Below, piece by piece: positions 51,828-61,546 of a DNA stretch of 64,000 nt. The notes below the pieces were generated by a model. It was not told where the DNA came from. It was given only the letters and a program-made list of their open reading frames with translations, and did no database searches. This DNA is from Acinetobacter colistiniresistens (GTDB taxonomy: Bacteria > Pseudomonadota > Gammaproteobacteria > Pseudomonadales > Moraxellaceae), in assembly GCF_024582815.1 (NCBI RefSeq), contig NZ_CP102099.1, positions 1-64,000 on the forward strand, read 5' to 3'. Position 1 is the stretch's first letter. Every line of letters begins with the position of its first letter. Made by a program: the position numbers and the translations under genes.

Positions 51828-52637
51828 TTAAAGCTCAACTTGGAACGTATGTTCCTTGGCTGGGAACGACTGGTCTTGAACTGCAGCATGATACGATTTA
51901 AATGCATCCACAATCGCGGTTTCACCCGCTTGCTCTTTCATAAAGTTGCGAACAAAACGTGCCACACGACCAAAAGTCAAACCAAGCATGTCCTGTACCA
52001 CGAGCACTTGACCATCGGTTTCATTGCCCGCACCAATTCCGATCACTGGCGTATTCGGGAATAATTCAGCAATTTCTTTGCCCAATTGAGCTGGAACACA
52101 TTCAAGCAATAATACCGCAGCACCTGCATCAACTACTGCTTGGCAATCTGCAATCAACTGATCTGCTGCTTCACGTGTTCTTGCTTGTAGCTTATAACCA
52201 CCAAACACATGTACAGATTGAGGAGTTAATCCCAAGTGAACGCAGACCGGAATACCATTACGGGTTAACACAGTCACCAATTCGCTGAGCCAAGCTCCAC
52301 CTTCGATTTTGACCATTTGTGCACCGACTTGCATCACGGTCTTAGCATTTTTCAAGCCATCCTCAAGTGTGGCATAGCTCATAAATGGCAAATCAGTCAT
52401 AATCAAGGCATGCGCATTTCCACGGCGTACAGCAGCGGTATGATATGCCATATCTTCAACAGTGACAGGAAGCGTAGAGTCTCTGCCTTGAATTGCCATT
52501 CCTAGAGAATCACCGATTAAAATCGTATCAATTTCAGCCAATTCCATAGCTTTCGCCATACTTGCATCGTAACAAGTCAGGCATGAGAACTTGCGTCCTT
52601 CGGCTTTAAACTTTCTTAAGTCACTTAGACTAATCAT
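51828..52637 (-). CDS. panB: 3-methyl-2-oxobutanoate hydroxymethyltransferase
   Basis: 269 aa. Makes ketopantoate from 2-oxoisovalerate and methylene-THF; TIM-barrel. Typical segments are LTCYDASMAKAMELAEIDTILIGDSLGM (Mg-binding Asp44 area) and VCVHLGLTPQSVHVFGGYKLQ. GAGGA precedes the ATG. Lies 39 bases downstream of folK in a folate-pantothenate pairing and couples to panC. Confidence 0.95.
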   Translation of the reverse strand: MISLSDLRKFKAEGRKFSCLTCYDASMAKAMELAEIDTILIGDSLGMAIQGRDSTLPVTVEDMAYHTAAVRRGNAHALIMTDLPFMSYATLEDGLKNAKTVMQVGAQMVKIEGGAWLSELVTVLTRNGIPVCVHLGLTPQSVHVFGGYKLQARTREAADQLIADCQAVVDAGAAVLLLECVPAQLGKEIAELFPNTPVIGIGAGNETDGQVLVVQDMLGLTFGRVARFVRNFMKEQAGETAIVDAFKSYHAAVQDQSFPAKEHTFQVEL

Positions 52638-52676
52638 GATGATGTCCTCTACAGGCGTTTCCAGAACGAAACAGTC

Positions 52677-53165
52677 TTAAGCGGTTGCCCAAGACTGATC
52701 TGCTATTACAGTCAAGTCAGCTTGCTGCACCAGTTCTAAATCTTTTAATGAATGACCATTCAGTTGTAAATGAGCATCTAAATCCAATAAGGGAAGAATC
52801 ACAAAATCACGTTGTAACAGACCCGTATGTGGGACAGTTAAACGTTCATTTTGAATCTGTTCCTGACCATAAATTAGTAGATCCAGATCAAGGGTACGCT
52901 CTCCCCAACGTCGTAAACGAATACGTCCTGCCTCTTGCTCAAATTGTTGTAATTGATCTAATAAGGCAAGTGGTTCAAGTGTTGTATCCAGTTGAACAAC
53001 GGCGTTTAAAAAGTTGGGCTGATCCTGTGGTCCCATCGGCGGACTTTGATAGAGCCGCGATATCTGTACAGCCCCCAAAGTGGCGAGCTTCGCAACCGCT
53101 TCTCTCAGAATTTGTTGCGAATCGCCTAAGTTACTGCCCAGACCAATATAGCTGCGAATACTCAT
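52677..53165 (-). CDS. folK: 6-hydroxymethyl-7,8-dihydropterin pyrophosphokinase
   Basis: 162 aa. Transfers pyrophosphate from ATP to hydroxymethyl-dihydropterin in folate synthesis. HPPK signature RRWGERTLDLDLLIYG (about 80-95) with the two Mg-binding aspartates, plus IGLGSNLGD at the N-terminus. It overlaps the pcnB stop by four bases, the usual pcnB-folK arrangement of gammaproteobacteria. Confidence 0.95.
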   Translation of the reverse strand: MSIRSYIGLGSNLGDSQQILREAVAKLATLGAVQISRLYQSPPMGPQDQPNFLNAVVQLDTTLEPLALLDQLQQFEQEAGRIRLRRWGERTLDLDLLIYGQEQIQNERLTVPHTGLLQRDFVILPLLDLDAHLQLNGHSLKDLELVQQADLTVIADQSWATA

Positions 53166-54616
53166 TGGGTCGGCCCGAAAACCACTTGACTGAGATCACG
53201 TTGAACGCGCTTACGCTTGAGAATTGGGTGATCGGCATTGACTTGCCCAGAACCCGCTGTCGCTTTTTCAATAAAACGACTGGATGACTCATCCGCTCTG
53301 ACACGCTCTTTCTTGGCACGGCGACTTCTTGGCTCAGGCACATTGACCAAAGGCTCAATTTCAGTCGACTTCGGCTCATCCACCTCAACTGCTTTACGAC
53401 GTGTCTTACTACGTTGACGGTTGTATTGACGAATCACAGCTTCTTTTTGGTCTGTGGTCATTTCTTGGTAGGCTTCCCACCAAATGCCCATACCTTCCGT
53501 ACTGCTATCACCTGATTTCTCACGTAACAACAAGAAGTCAAAGCCTGCACGGAATCGCGCATGTCCTGCCAAGGCTTCAATCTGCTGAGGTTTAGGATTG
53601 AGCAAGCGAGTTTGCATTTCCCATACTTCACGAATAAAAGTTTCGGCAAAACGAGGAATAATGGTACGCGTCGCTTGACGTTTCAGCACATCCAAACCGG
53701 CTTGCGCACGTGCTTCCGCAGGCACAACCCCTTTGTTTAAATAGAAGTCACAACGCTCCAAGAAAGGTTTCCATAACAACACAGCATAGAAAAATGCAGG
53801 ATTGATGGTTTTACCAATTTGGATCCGTTGATCGGTATTGCGCGCCGCACGCTCAATAAAAGCGGTCAAATTCGGTGGAATTTCAGCAAACAATTGTTTC
53901 CAGACACCAAACTCAATCAACATGGGTAATACACGGGTCAGGTGTCCCATGGTGAATAGCTTTTGCGACTCATCATATAAACGATGAGGTGAGACATCAC
54001 GCAATAATTGCGTCATCTCGGCATCAAACACATCAAGAATCGATTGATCAATCTGAAAGTTGAGCTTTGCAGCAAAGCGTAAAGCACGCAACATCCGCAC
54101 AGGATCTTCTTCAAAACGCTGAGCAGGTTCCCCAAGGAAACGTAAAGTACGGCTATTGATATCATCCACTGCATGGCAGAAATCAAGCACAACCGCTTTA
54201 CGTGGTTGATAATACAAAGTATTGATCGAAAAATCTCGACGAGCAAAGTCTTGCTCGATCGTTCCCCAGTTATTATCACGAAGAATCATTCCAGATGCAC
54301 TGGTGACTGCTTTTTTCGGTGGGGCACGGAAGGTCGCAACTTCAATCAGCTCGCGACCAGAATATACATGTGCTAACTCAAAACGCCGTCCGATAATTCG
54401 GCAACGTCGACCAAAAACCTCTTTTACTTGGGCTGGTGTAGCATTGGTAACCGCATCAAAATCCTTTGGATTAAGACCTAACATCATGTCTCGAACACCC
54501 CCACCCACAATATATGCCTCATAGCCGGCTTTAGTCAGACTATCGATGACATCTAAAATTGAGGAAGGAAGTTGAGCTGTGGACAAACCACATTTTGACG
54601 CACGCAAAGTTTGCAA
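53162..54616 (-). CDS. pcnB: Poly(A) polymerase I
   Basis: 484 aa. Adds 3' poly(A) tails that mark RNA for decay. The class II nucleotidyltransferase head has GGGVRDMMLG and KDFDAVTNATP (metal-binding DxD), then RRDFSINTLYY and EEDPVRMLRALRFA. The C-terminal 100 residues are Arg/Lys-rich (NRQRSKTRRKAVEVDE), as in PcnB and not in CCA-adding enzymes. The start is TTG at 54616 with AGGAG upstream; no ATG fits. First gene of the seven-gene run. Confidence 0.93.
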   Translation of the reverse strand: MQTLRASKCGLSTAQLPSSILDVIDSLTKAGYEAYIVGGGVRDMMLGLNPKDFDAVTNATPAQVKEVFGRRCRIIGRRFELAHVYSGRELIEVATFRAPPKKAVTSASGMILRDNNWGTIEQDFARRDFSINTLYYQPRKAVVLDFCHAVDDINSRTLRFLGEPAQRFEEDPVRMLRALRFAAKLNFQIDQSILDVFDAEMTQLLRDVSPHRLYDESQKLFTMGHLTRVLPMLIEFGVWKQLFAEIPPNLTAFIERAARNTDQRIQIGKTINPAFFYAVLLWKPFLERCDFYLNKGVVPAEARAQAGLDVLKRQATRTIIPRFAETFIREVWEMQTRLLNPKPQQIEALAGHARFRAGFDFLLLREKSGDSSTEGMGIWWEAYQEMTTDQKEAVIRQYNRQRSKTRRKAVEVDEPKSTEIEPLVNVPEPRSRRAKKERVRADESSSRFIEKATAGSGQVNADHPILKRKRVQRDLSQVVFGPTQ

Positions 54617-54756
54617 AAGACACTGTCTCCTACGTCAGGACGTAAATAACAATTTGTCGCTAATCATAGCTCTAACACACACAAAGGGCAATTTATTCTG
54701 TTGGAAGTTTCAACAGTTCAGTCTGCCTAATCAATCACCTTTTTACCATTTCAAAC

Positions 54757-55182
54757 TTATAGCATCAGCTTTGACTTATTTTTCTCAAGTAATTTTGGCC
54801 CAATGCCTTTGATATTCATCAACTCATCCACGGTTTTAAAGCCGCCATTTTTTTGACGATACTCTACAATGGCTTGGGCTTTTTTCTCGCCCACACCATT
54901 TAACATTTGTAGTTGCTGTAAGTTGGCTTGATTTAAGCTAATTTTATCACCCTGAATGTTGCCCGATGATGAAATCTGCTTCGGAAGCTGCTGAGTTGGA
55001 CGAGATAAATAGTAATTATTATCGGCTTGTCTTGCCAATTGCTGATCACGTGCCTGCTGCTGTGCCTTCCACTGTTGATAAGATTGGTCAAACTGCTGTG
55101 CCTTGAGATGTGATATACACCCCAGGCACAAGATCATCAATAAAAAAAACTTATGTTTGCTGCGTGATTGCGGCAATCTCAT
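54757..55182 (-). CDS. ComEA-family helix-hairpin-helix protein
   Basis: 141 aa. A signal peptide (about 10-27, KFFLLMILCLGCISHLKA) is followed by a Gln-rich linker and a double helix-hairpin-helix DNA-binding domain (about 80-141: SLNQANLQQLQMLNGVGEKKAQAIVEYR, then FKTVDELMNIKGIGPKLLEK). ComEA binds incoming DNA in the periplasm during natural transformation, a trait of many Acinetobacter. The start at 55182 overlaps the end of mazG by 32 bases; a later ATG would remove the signal n-region. Last gene of mazG-comEA. Confidence 0.85.
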   Translation of the reverse strand: MRLPQSRSKHKFFLLMILCLGCISHLKAQQFDQSYQQWKAQQQARDQQLARQADNNYYLSRPTQQLPKQISSSGNIQGDKISLNQANLQQLQMLNGVGEKKAQAIVEYRQKNGGFKTVDELMNIKGIGPKLLEKNKSKLML

Positions 55183-55957
55183 GACTGCTCTCCTGAGCTT
55201 TTAATTGTCGTTTTGCCTGCTCCCAAAGCTCATCCATCTCGGCCAAGCTCATGTCTTGCAAGTCTTTCTGTTGTCGCTGTGCCTGCTGCTCAATAAAAGC
55301 AAAACGGCTTCTAAATTTATGGATGGTTGCCAGCAGCGCGGTCTCACTTGACACGCCCAGCTTCCGCCCCACATTGATTAAAGAAAATAAACAATCACCA
55401 AACTCTTCGTGGATATCCTCGGCGCACTGGCTTTTCATCGCCTGCTGCAATTCTCCCAGTTCCTCATCCAACTTTGCATAAGCATCTGCAACCGTTTCAA
55501 AATCAAAACCGAGCTGAGCTGCTTTTTTTTGAATTTCATGTGCCTGTACCAATGCCGGTGCATGCTTAACTTCATCTAATCGGGATACTACTTTACCCTG
55601 TTTTTCTTGTTGTTTGATTTGTTTCCACAATTCACCGACCTGCTCGGAATCCAAATTTTGATATTTTTCAGCCTGAAAGACATGCGGATGACGACGAATT
55701 AATTTTTCACTAATCGCTTCCACCACATCCTGAAAGTTGAATAATCCTTTTTCATCAAACATTTGGGATTGAAAAACTACTTGCAACAGTAAGTCGCCAA
55801 GTTCATTGCGGATTTCATCCACTTCGCCCGAGCGAATTGCAGCCTCAACCTCATATGCCTCTTCAATGGCATATCGTGTCAAACTTTCTGGTGTTTGTTG
55901 TTGATCCCATGGACACTTCTGTCTTAACTCTTGCATAATTGCCAATAACTTTTCCAT
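55151..55957 (-). CDS. mazG: Nucleoside triphosphate pyrophosphohydrolase MazG
   Basis: 268 aa from ATG 55957 (GGAGATC six bases before). Two MazG helical repeats: the first has ECPWD-type KCPWDQQQTPESL, EEAYEVEAAI and ELGDLLLQVVF, with the metal-binding Glu/Asp. The second is DEELGELQQAM and EEFGDCLFSLINVGRKLG. It hydrolyses NTPs, and can act on (p)ppGpp in some bacteria. The upstream alternative ATG at 55984 lacks support. It lies close to relA, as in E. coli. Confidence 0.92.
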   Translation of the reverse strand: MEKLLAIMQELRQKCPWDQQQTPESLTRYAIEEAYEVEAAIRSGEVDEIRNELGDLLLQVVFQSQMFDEKGLFNFQDVVEAISEKLIRRHPHVFQAEKYQNLDSEQVGELWKQIKQQEKQGKVVSRLDEVKHAPALVQAHEIQKKAAQLGFDFETVADAYAKLDEELGELQQAMKSQCAEDIHEEFGDCLFSLINVGRKLGVSSETALLATIHKFRSRFAFIEQQAQRQQKDLQDMSLAEMDELWEQAKRQLKAQESSHEIAAITQQT

Positions 55958-56059
55958 GATGATCTCCAAACTAGATATAGCCAAATGGTTGCAGCTTAAA
56001 CAAGCTTATGTCTAATATAGACGCACGCAAAAAATATCAATATAAAGCAAGGGAACGCA

Positions 56060-56833
56060 ATGCAATATAGTGTTTTTATTAGTGGCGCCGCACAAGGAAT
56101 TGGCGCTGAAATTGCCCGTCTTTTTCATCAAAAAGGCTTTAAAGTAGGCATCTATGACATCAATGAAGCGCAGGCACAGGCTTTAGCTACAGAACTTGGA
56201 GCACATGCCAAAGCAGGTTATCTCGATGTCAGTCATTACGACCAATGGCAAACTGCCTTGCAAGAGTTTAAACGCTGGGCGGGTGAACTGAATGTTTTAG
56301 TCAATAATGCAGGCATTCTGTATTCAGGCGCATTTGAAAATACCCCCATCCAATCACATCACCGTACCTTTGATATTAATGTGAAAGGCGTTGCTAACGG
56401 CTGCCATGCTGCCCTGATACATCTGCAACAAGCCAGCTTTGCTCGCATTATTAACCTTTCTTCAGCCTCTGCGATTTATGGCCAAGCCGACTTGGCCTCT
56501 TATTCTGCTAGCAAATTTGCTGTGCGCGGTTTAACTGAAGCCTTAGATGTAGAATGGCAAAAATACAATATTCGTGTCTTGGATGTGATGCCGCTCTTTG
56601 TGCAAACCAATATGGTCAAAGATATGGATGCTGGCAGCATTCAACATATTGGTGTGGATCTCACCCCTGCCGATGTGGCAAAACAGGTACTGCATTTGGT
56701 GCAACACAAAGACCATGCCTTGCTTCCAACCCATACCCCTGTCGGGATCAAAACCAAACTGATGTATCAGTTATCCAGCATGAGCCCACAGTTCCTAAAC
56801 CGACTCACCAATCTCTTTTTAGCGAAGCGCTAA
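56060..56833 (+). CDS. Short-chain dehydrogenase/reductase
   Basis: 257 aa. Rossmann cofactor motif SGAAQGIG (8-15, TGxxxGIG type), NNAG at about 88-91, then catalytic Ser (NLSSAS) and Tyr-x-x-x-Lys in YSASKFAVRGLTEAL. Asp33-region (YDIN) after the second beta-strand suggests NAD(H) rather than NADP(H) preference. Substrate unknown. AGGGAA precedes the ATG. Monocistronic between divergent mazG and convergent relA. Confidence 0.88.
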   Translation: MQYSVFISGAAQGIGAEIARLFHQKGFKVGIYDINEAQAQALATELGAHAKAGYLDVSHYDQWQTALQEFKRWAGELNVLVNNAGILYSGAFENTPIQSHHRTFDINVKGVANGCHAALIHLQQASFARIINLSSASAIYGQADLASYSASKFAVRGLTEALDVEWQKYNIRVLDVMPLFVQTNMVKDMDAGSIQHIGVDLTPADVAKQVLHLVQHKDHALLPTHTPVGIKTKLMYQLSSMSPQFLNRLTNLFLAKR

Positions 56834-56837
56834 AAAT

Positions 56838-56868
56838 AAAAAAGCTGCATCGAAATACAGCTTTTTTA
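56838..56868. terminator. Bidirectional terminator, SDR gene / relA
   Basis: AAAAAAGCTG and CAGCTTTTTT, a perfect 10-bp stem with a 10-base loop between the convergent genes. Confidence 0.88.
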
Positions 56869-56878
56869 TTTTTATGAT

Positions 56879-59185
56879 CTAGCTTCCTTGAACCAACCGT
56901 CTGGCACTGATAATCCCAGGTTGCTGCTCTAAACGAGCCAACAAACGTGACAACTGTGCCAAACCTTTGACTTCAATCAATAACTTCATGTTGGCAATAC
57001 CATCTGCCTCAGAAATGGTATTGACCTGACGAATATTGATTTGGTCTGAGAAAATCACCTGTGTCAGATCTTTGAGTAAACCACGACGATCATAGGCTTC
57101 CACCACGATCTGCACACTCTGGCCACGTGTCGGTTGCATTTCCCAATCGGCTTCAACCGCACGTTCAGGCTCTTGTGTGGTCATGCGCAAGTAATCCGGA
57201 CACGCGACCTTATGAATGCTGACCCCACGATTCAAGGTGATATATCCGCCAATCGATTCACCATGGACAGGCTGACAACATTGCGCAATATGCAACTCCA
57301 CATTGTCCAACCCATCAATCAAGATCCCATGCGCCGATAAGGTATGGCTGGCACGTGGATTCAAGGCTGGCTTTAACACCAGCTCTGGTTCATCCTGATC
57401 CAGATGCATTTGACGATTCACTTGATTCATCAAGGCATGCAGACTGATATCACCACTGACCAAAGCCACTAAAATATCATCACCTGATTTCAGGTTAAAA
57501 TGCGATGAATAGTCTTTTAAATCAATACTTTTTGGGTGAATCGCTAACCGTGCCAGCTCTTTATTGAGTAACTCCCGTCCAACTTCAACGTTCTTGCTGC
57601 GATCCTGCTGTCTAAACCAATGCCGCAACTTGTCACGCGCACGCGCGGTCTTGATATAACCCAGCGAATTCACCAACCAGTCACGGTTCGGCTCACGATC
57701 TTTCTTGGTTAAAATTTCAACCTGCTCACCCGTTTTCAGGGTATAGGTTAATGGCACATAACGCTGGTTGACACGTGCTGCATAACACTTGTTCCCCACT
57801 TCGGTATGTACATGGTAAGCAAAGTCTAAAACAGTTGAACCACGCGGTAATTCTTTAATATCCCCGTCACGGCTAAACACATAGATCTTTTCAAAATTCT
57901 CAAAATCCTGAATCTGATCAATGCCATTCGACTCTTCATCTTCAGCATGGGGTGTGGTTTCCGTCCGCTCTTGATAATGCTCAAGCACCGCACGGAGAGA
58001 ATGTAAACGATCATTGAAGGAATGATCGGTATTCTTGGCACCTTCTTTATAGTTAAAGTGCGAACACACCCCCAACTCTGCTTCGTTATGCATCTCAAAG
58101 GTACGAATTTGTACTTCCAGAGATTTATTCTCAGCAATCACTGCGGTATGCAATGAGCGATAACCATTGGCTTTCGGATTAGTAACATAGTCATCAAACT
58201 GGTTCGGAATGTGACGCCATAACTGATGTACGATGCCTAAGGCGTGATAACAATCTGGAACACTCTTGACCAAGACACGCACAGCACGAATATCATACAG
58301 CTGATCGAAGCTGAGGTTTTTGCTTTTCATTTTTCGATAAATCGAATAAATGTGCTTCACCCGCCCCGTGATTTCAGCCTGAATATCATAACTGGCCAAT
58401 TCCGTTTTCAATTTATCAATTACAAACTGAATATATTGCTCACGCTCTAAACGCTTTTCATTGAGTAGAGAGGCAATTTCTTTATAACGTTCAGGCGCCA
58501 AATAGCGGAAGGCAAGATCTTCCAGCTCCCACTTCAGTTGGGCAATCCCCAAACGATGGGCCAGTGGGGAGTAAATCGTAAGAATTTCACGTGCGACACG
58601 TTCCTGACGCTCTTTGCTTGCGGTCGCCAACTCACGTAAAGCGTAGGTTCGTTCTGCCAGTTTAATTAATACAACCCGCACGTCTTCCGTCACTGAAATC
58701 AGCATTTTATAAATGCCGTTTAAATGTTCCCGCTGGTTATTATTAAAATGATCTTCTAAGCGTTTATTTTTTTCAATCAACTCAGACAGCTTACCCATTG
58801 CAAGTGTGCCTTGAACCAGGCTCAAGACTTGCTCGCCAAACTGTTGCTGGATATCTTCTAGAGTAATCAGTCCCTCACGCACGCTACGATATAACACTGC
58901 CGCTGAAAGCGTGTCTTCGTCAACATGCAGATGCGCCAGAATATCCGCCATACCAATCCCGGTACTAAAGGTATTGATACGATGATTGTCCGTCGCTTGT
59001 AATTCTTTTGCTAAGGTTAGCTCCGCAACTTGTTGAAGTTGTTTTAGCTCTGCCCCATCCAAAATATCACGCACTCGGTCTAGCCAAGACACTAGACTAC
59101 TTTGCGCTTCAGCGGCATGTTCTCCAGTCGCTTCCTCAGACAACTCTTGGAGTCGTCCAGGTAACTGCTCACGTACTGTGACCAT
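56879..59185 (-). CDS. relA: GTP pyrophosphokinase RelA
   Basis: 768 aa. Makes (p)ppGpp when uncharged tRNA is in the ribosomal A site. Order: degenerate HD region (about 70-150: FSTGIGMADILAHLH and LSAAVLYRSVREG, lacking the HD pair, so hydrolase-dead), synthetase (KHIYSIYRKMKSKN, DLYDIRAVRVLV, YRSLHTAV), TGS (VFSRDGDIKELPRGSTVLDFAYHVHTEVG), a Zn/helical middle with CCQP, and C-terminal ACT. This is the monofunctional RelA layout, distinct from bifunctional SpoT. AGGAG before the ATG. Follows rlmD by 31 bases; conserved relA-rlmD-gacS neighbourhood. Confidence 0.94.
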   Translation of the reverse strand: MVTVREQLPGRLQELSEEATGEHAAEAQSSLVSWLDRVRDILDGAELKQLQQVAELTLAKELQATDNHRINTFSTGIGMADILAHLHVDEDTLSAAVLYRSVREGLITLEDIQQQFGEQVLSLVQGTLAMGKLSELIEKNKRLEDHFNNNQREHLNGIYKMLISVTEDVRVVLIKLAERTYALRELATASKERQERVAREILTIYSPLAHRLGIAQLKWELEDLAFRYLAPERYKEIASLLNEKRLEREQYIQFVIDKLKTELASYDIQAEITGRVKHIYSIYRKMKSKNLSFDQLYDIRAVRVLVKSVPDCYHALGIVHQLWRHIPNQFDDYVTNPKANGYRSLHTAVIAENKSLEVQIRTFEMHNEAELGVCSHFNYKEGAKNTDHSFNDRLHSLRAVLEHYQERTETTPHAEDEESNGIDQIQDFENFEKIYVFSRDGDIKELPRGSTVLDFAYHVHTEVGNKCYAARVNQRYVPLTYTLKTGEQVEILTKKDREPNRDWLVNSLGYIKTARARDKLRHWFRQQDRSKNVEVGRELLNKELARLAIHPKSIDLKDYSSHFNLKSGDDILVALVSGDISLHALMNQVNRQMHLDQDEPELVLKPALNPRASHTLSAHGILIDGLDNVELHIAQCCQPVHGESIGGYITLNRGVSIHKVACPDYLRMTTQEPERAVEADWEMQPTRGQSVQIVVEAYDRRGLLKDLTQVIFSDQINIRQVNTISEADGIANMKLLIEVKGLAQLSRLLARLEQQPGIISARRLVQGS

Positions 59186-59216
59186 ACCATTCTCCTCTGG
59201 ATATGTAACTCATTTT

Positions 59217-60626
59217 TTAATCGTTTATCTCTTCGATTTTTTCAAGCCGTTCAACTTTTTCAAACAGGGCAATCGATTCCACATGTTCAGTATGCGTGAA
59301 CATATCCATTACCGCAGCTTTCTTTAATTGATAGCCATATTGTGCCAGTACACCTGCATCCCTTGCCAGTGTTGATGGGTTACATGAAACATAAACGATT
59401 CTTTTCGCTCCAAAATTAGGTACATATTGCATGACTTCAAACGCACCTGATCGTGGAGGATCGATTAATAATGCATCAAATCCCTGTTTCGCCCAAGAAT
59501 GATGCGAAAAGTCTTTTGTTAAATCTTGTGAAAAGAATATTGCCTGAGACAAATGATTTGCTTGCGCATTTTCAGTTGCCCTTTTGACCATCTCGTCACT
59601 CGCCTCAACGCCGACCACTTGACCTGTCTCACCCACACAACGTGCAATCGGGAGAGAAAAATTACCTAACCCACAGAAGAGGTCCAGTACTCTTTCCCCT
59701 TTCTGTAACTGAAGCAATTCACATGCCAAGTGAATCATCTGTGCATTTACCCCACTGTTCACTTGAGTAAAATCTAAGGGTGAAAACGCGAATTTGACGG
59801 CAAAATCATCCAAACTGTAATGCAAACGCATTGCGGCTTGTGAATCATCCACACGATGTAAGCTATCTCCCCCTTTAGGCTGCAAATACAACTGCCATCC
59901 TTTGAGTAACGAAAATTGACGTAATTGGTTGACATCCGACACATTTAATTCATCCAAATGACGAATTAATAAGGCCACCTCACTGTCTCCCATTGCCAAC
60001 TCTATATGACCAATATGGGCTTTGCCTGTAAGACTTTCGAGTAGTTTTTTTAGTTCTGGTAAACTTTCCGATAAGGTTTGATCAAGCACTTTACACTGCT
60101 GAATCGGGGTTAAATGATTACTGTGATGCTCACGAAACCCCATCACCAAACGGTTTTGCTTGGCAATATAACGCACCCCGATGCGGGCACGACGACGATA
60201 ATCAGCTTTGACTGAACGAATGGGATCGAGCCATTGTTCAGGCTGCAATCCAGCAAAATGTTCTAGATGGGATTTTAATACATTCTGTTTTAACAAAATT
60301 TGCTCATCAGGATGAATGTGCTGCAAGCTACAGCCGCCACACACGCCGAAATGCGGACAAATGGGATCCACTCGGCCCCCGGCTGCATCACTCTCCAGCT
60401 TGATCATATCCGCTTCTTCTAAGCGTGAAGTCTGATTGGTAATCTTGGCCTGCACCGTTTCGCCGACAAGGGCATAACGGATAAAAACTTTCTTGCCGTG
60501 CTTTTCTTTAGGATGATCTGGATGCGTTCCATAATGCGCAATGCCACGCCCCTCATGAGAAAAAGCCTCGACTTGAAAGGTATAGCTTGGATATTGTGCT
60601 GGACGTTGTTTCGCTTTATGTTTCAA
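59217..60626 (-). CDS. rlmD: 23S rRNA (uracil-1939-C5)-methyltransferase RlmD
   Basis: 469 aa. An SAM-dependent enzyme with an iron-sulfur cluster. TRAM-like domain (about 15-75), cluster cysteines 90, 96 and 99 in [10 protein letters not shown] with a fourth in QQCKVL, Rossmann core with [15 protein letters not shown] and the catalytic Cys in [11 protein letters not shown]. Full length. Starts nine bases after the exonuclease gene and precedes relA, matching the rlmD-relA pairing of E. coli. Confidence 0.93.
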   Translation of the reverse strand: MKHKAKQRPAQYPSYTFQVEAFSHEGRGIAHYGTHPDHPKEKHGKKVFIRYALVGETVQAKITNQTSRLEEADMIKLESDAAGGRVDPICPHFGVCGGCSLQHIHPDEQILLKQNVLKSHLEHFAGLQPEQWLDPIRSVKADYRRRARIGVRYIAKQNRLVMGFREHHSNHLTPIQQCKVLDQTLSESLPELKKLLESLTGKAHIGHIELAMGDSEVALLIRHLDELNVSDVNQLRQFSLLKGWQLYLQPKGGDSLHRVDDSQAAMRLHYSLDDFAVKFAFSPLDFTQVNSGVNAQMIHLACELLQLQKGERVLDLFCGLGNFSLPIARCVGETGQVVGVEASDEMVKRATENAQANHLSQAIFFSQDLTKDFSHHSWAKQGFDALLIDPPRSGAFEVMQYVPNFGAKRIVYVSCNPSTLARDAGVLAQYGYQLKKAAVMDMFTHTEHVESIALFEKVERLEKIEEIND

Positions 60627-60635
60627 AAGATGAAC

Positions 60636-61457
60636 CTAATTGTTTGGCGCAAAAGTATCTGCGGTGAATACAGTATATTGCGATGTTTGCTGCCATACCT
60701 GTAAAAAATCTGTTTGTTGCGTTTGCGTTTGTAAATAAGCAATGGTGGATTGAACTAAATGCTGATGATCCTGCTGATTTAATTGGCCTTTAAGCAACAG
60801 CCAACGAAGATAAACCAACCAGGTATTCAGTACATCACCTTCACAGTAACTGCACAATTCTAACCATTGTTTGTTCCGTACATATTCTGGCACATGATAG
60901 CCCGTCTCACCACGTTTTCCGGGAAAACCGAGCAAACAGGCAATATCATCCAATTTCTGGAAGTTACGACCATTAAACATCGCCATCACATCCATCAAGT
61001 CAACATGACGATGATGGTAACGGTTCTGATAGTTGTTAAAACGCTTTTGCTGATCAATTTCGCCTTGATCAAACAGACTCGGTGCAGAAAGCCCATGATA
61101 CATGGTACGAAACAGAATCACAGGCAAATCAAATTGCGAGCCATTCCAACTGACTAAGGTGGGCTGCTTCTTGTCAAAAATTGATAAGAATTTTGCCAGC
61201 ATTTCAGCTTCGCTATTTTGTTCCTGACTAAATGAAAACAGACGGTAGCCTTTTTCATCAATCCATAAACCGGAAATACAGACGATTTCATGCAAAGGTA
61301 ACCGCTGAAAGTCCATCCCCGACTCTTGGCGACGAATTTTAGTGAGCGCCTGCTCCACATCAGCTTCAGGCAAGTCAAGATGATATAGATGTGCGCCTGC
61401 CTTTAAATCGGTCAGGGTCTCAATATCAAAAACTAAAATCGGAAAACGTAAATTCAT
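60636..61457 (-). CDS. Predicted 3'-5' exonuclease (PolB-like DnaQ fold)
   Basis: 273 aa. DnaQ-type exonuclease motifs: Exo I ILVFDIETLTDL (Asp11, Glu13), Exo II LVSWNGSQFDLPVI, Exo III YCEGDVLNTWLVYLRW with the third acidic residue. This matches the group of stand-alone predicted 3'-5' exonucleases related to family B polymerase proofreading domains. Substrate not established. It lies between cysM and rlmD, nine bases from rlmD. Confidence 0.85.
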   Translation of the reverse strand: MNLRFPILVFDIETLTDLKAGAHLYHLDLPEADVEQALTKIRRQESGMDFQRLPLHEIVCISGLWIDEKGYRLFSFSQEQNSEAEMLAKFLSIFDKKQPTLVSWNGSQFDLPVILFRTMYHGLSAPSLFDQGEIDQQKRFNNYQNRYHHRHVDLMDVMAMFNGRNFQKLDDIACLLGFPGKRGETGYHVPEYVRNKQWLELCSYCEGDVLNTWLVYLRWLLLKGQLNQQDHQHLVQSTIAYLQTQTQQTDFLQVWQQTSQYTVFTADTFAPNN

Positions 61458-61472
61458 CTTAAAATCTCTTCA

Positions 61473-61546
61473 AATCCCTCCCAACCTTCCTTTTATAAAG
61501 GGAGGAGTTCCCCCTTCTTTTTTAAAGAGGGGGTTAGGGGGAGATT
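61473..61546. repeat. Three-stem inverted-repeat element between exonuclease gene and cysM
   Basis: An outer inverted repeat (AATCCCTCCCAACC / GGTTAGGGGGAGATT) encloses two hairpins: CCTTCCTTT-TAT-AAAGGGAGG (61485-61505) and CCCCCTTCTTT...AAAGAGGGGG (61510-61533). The whole 74 bases can fold as a three-way structure and abut the cysM stop codon. Similar C-rich/G-rich intergenic elements are, from memory, common in Acinetobacter; this is not checked. It may also act as a cysM terminator or mRNA stabiliser. Confidence 0.7.
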
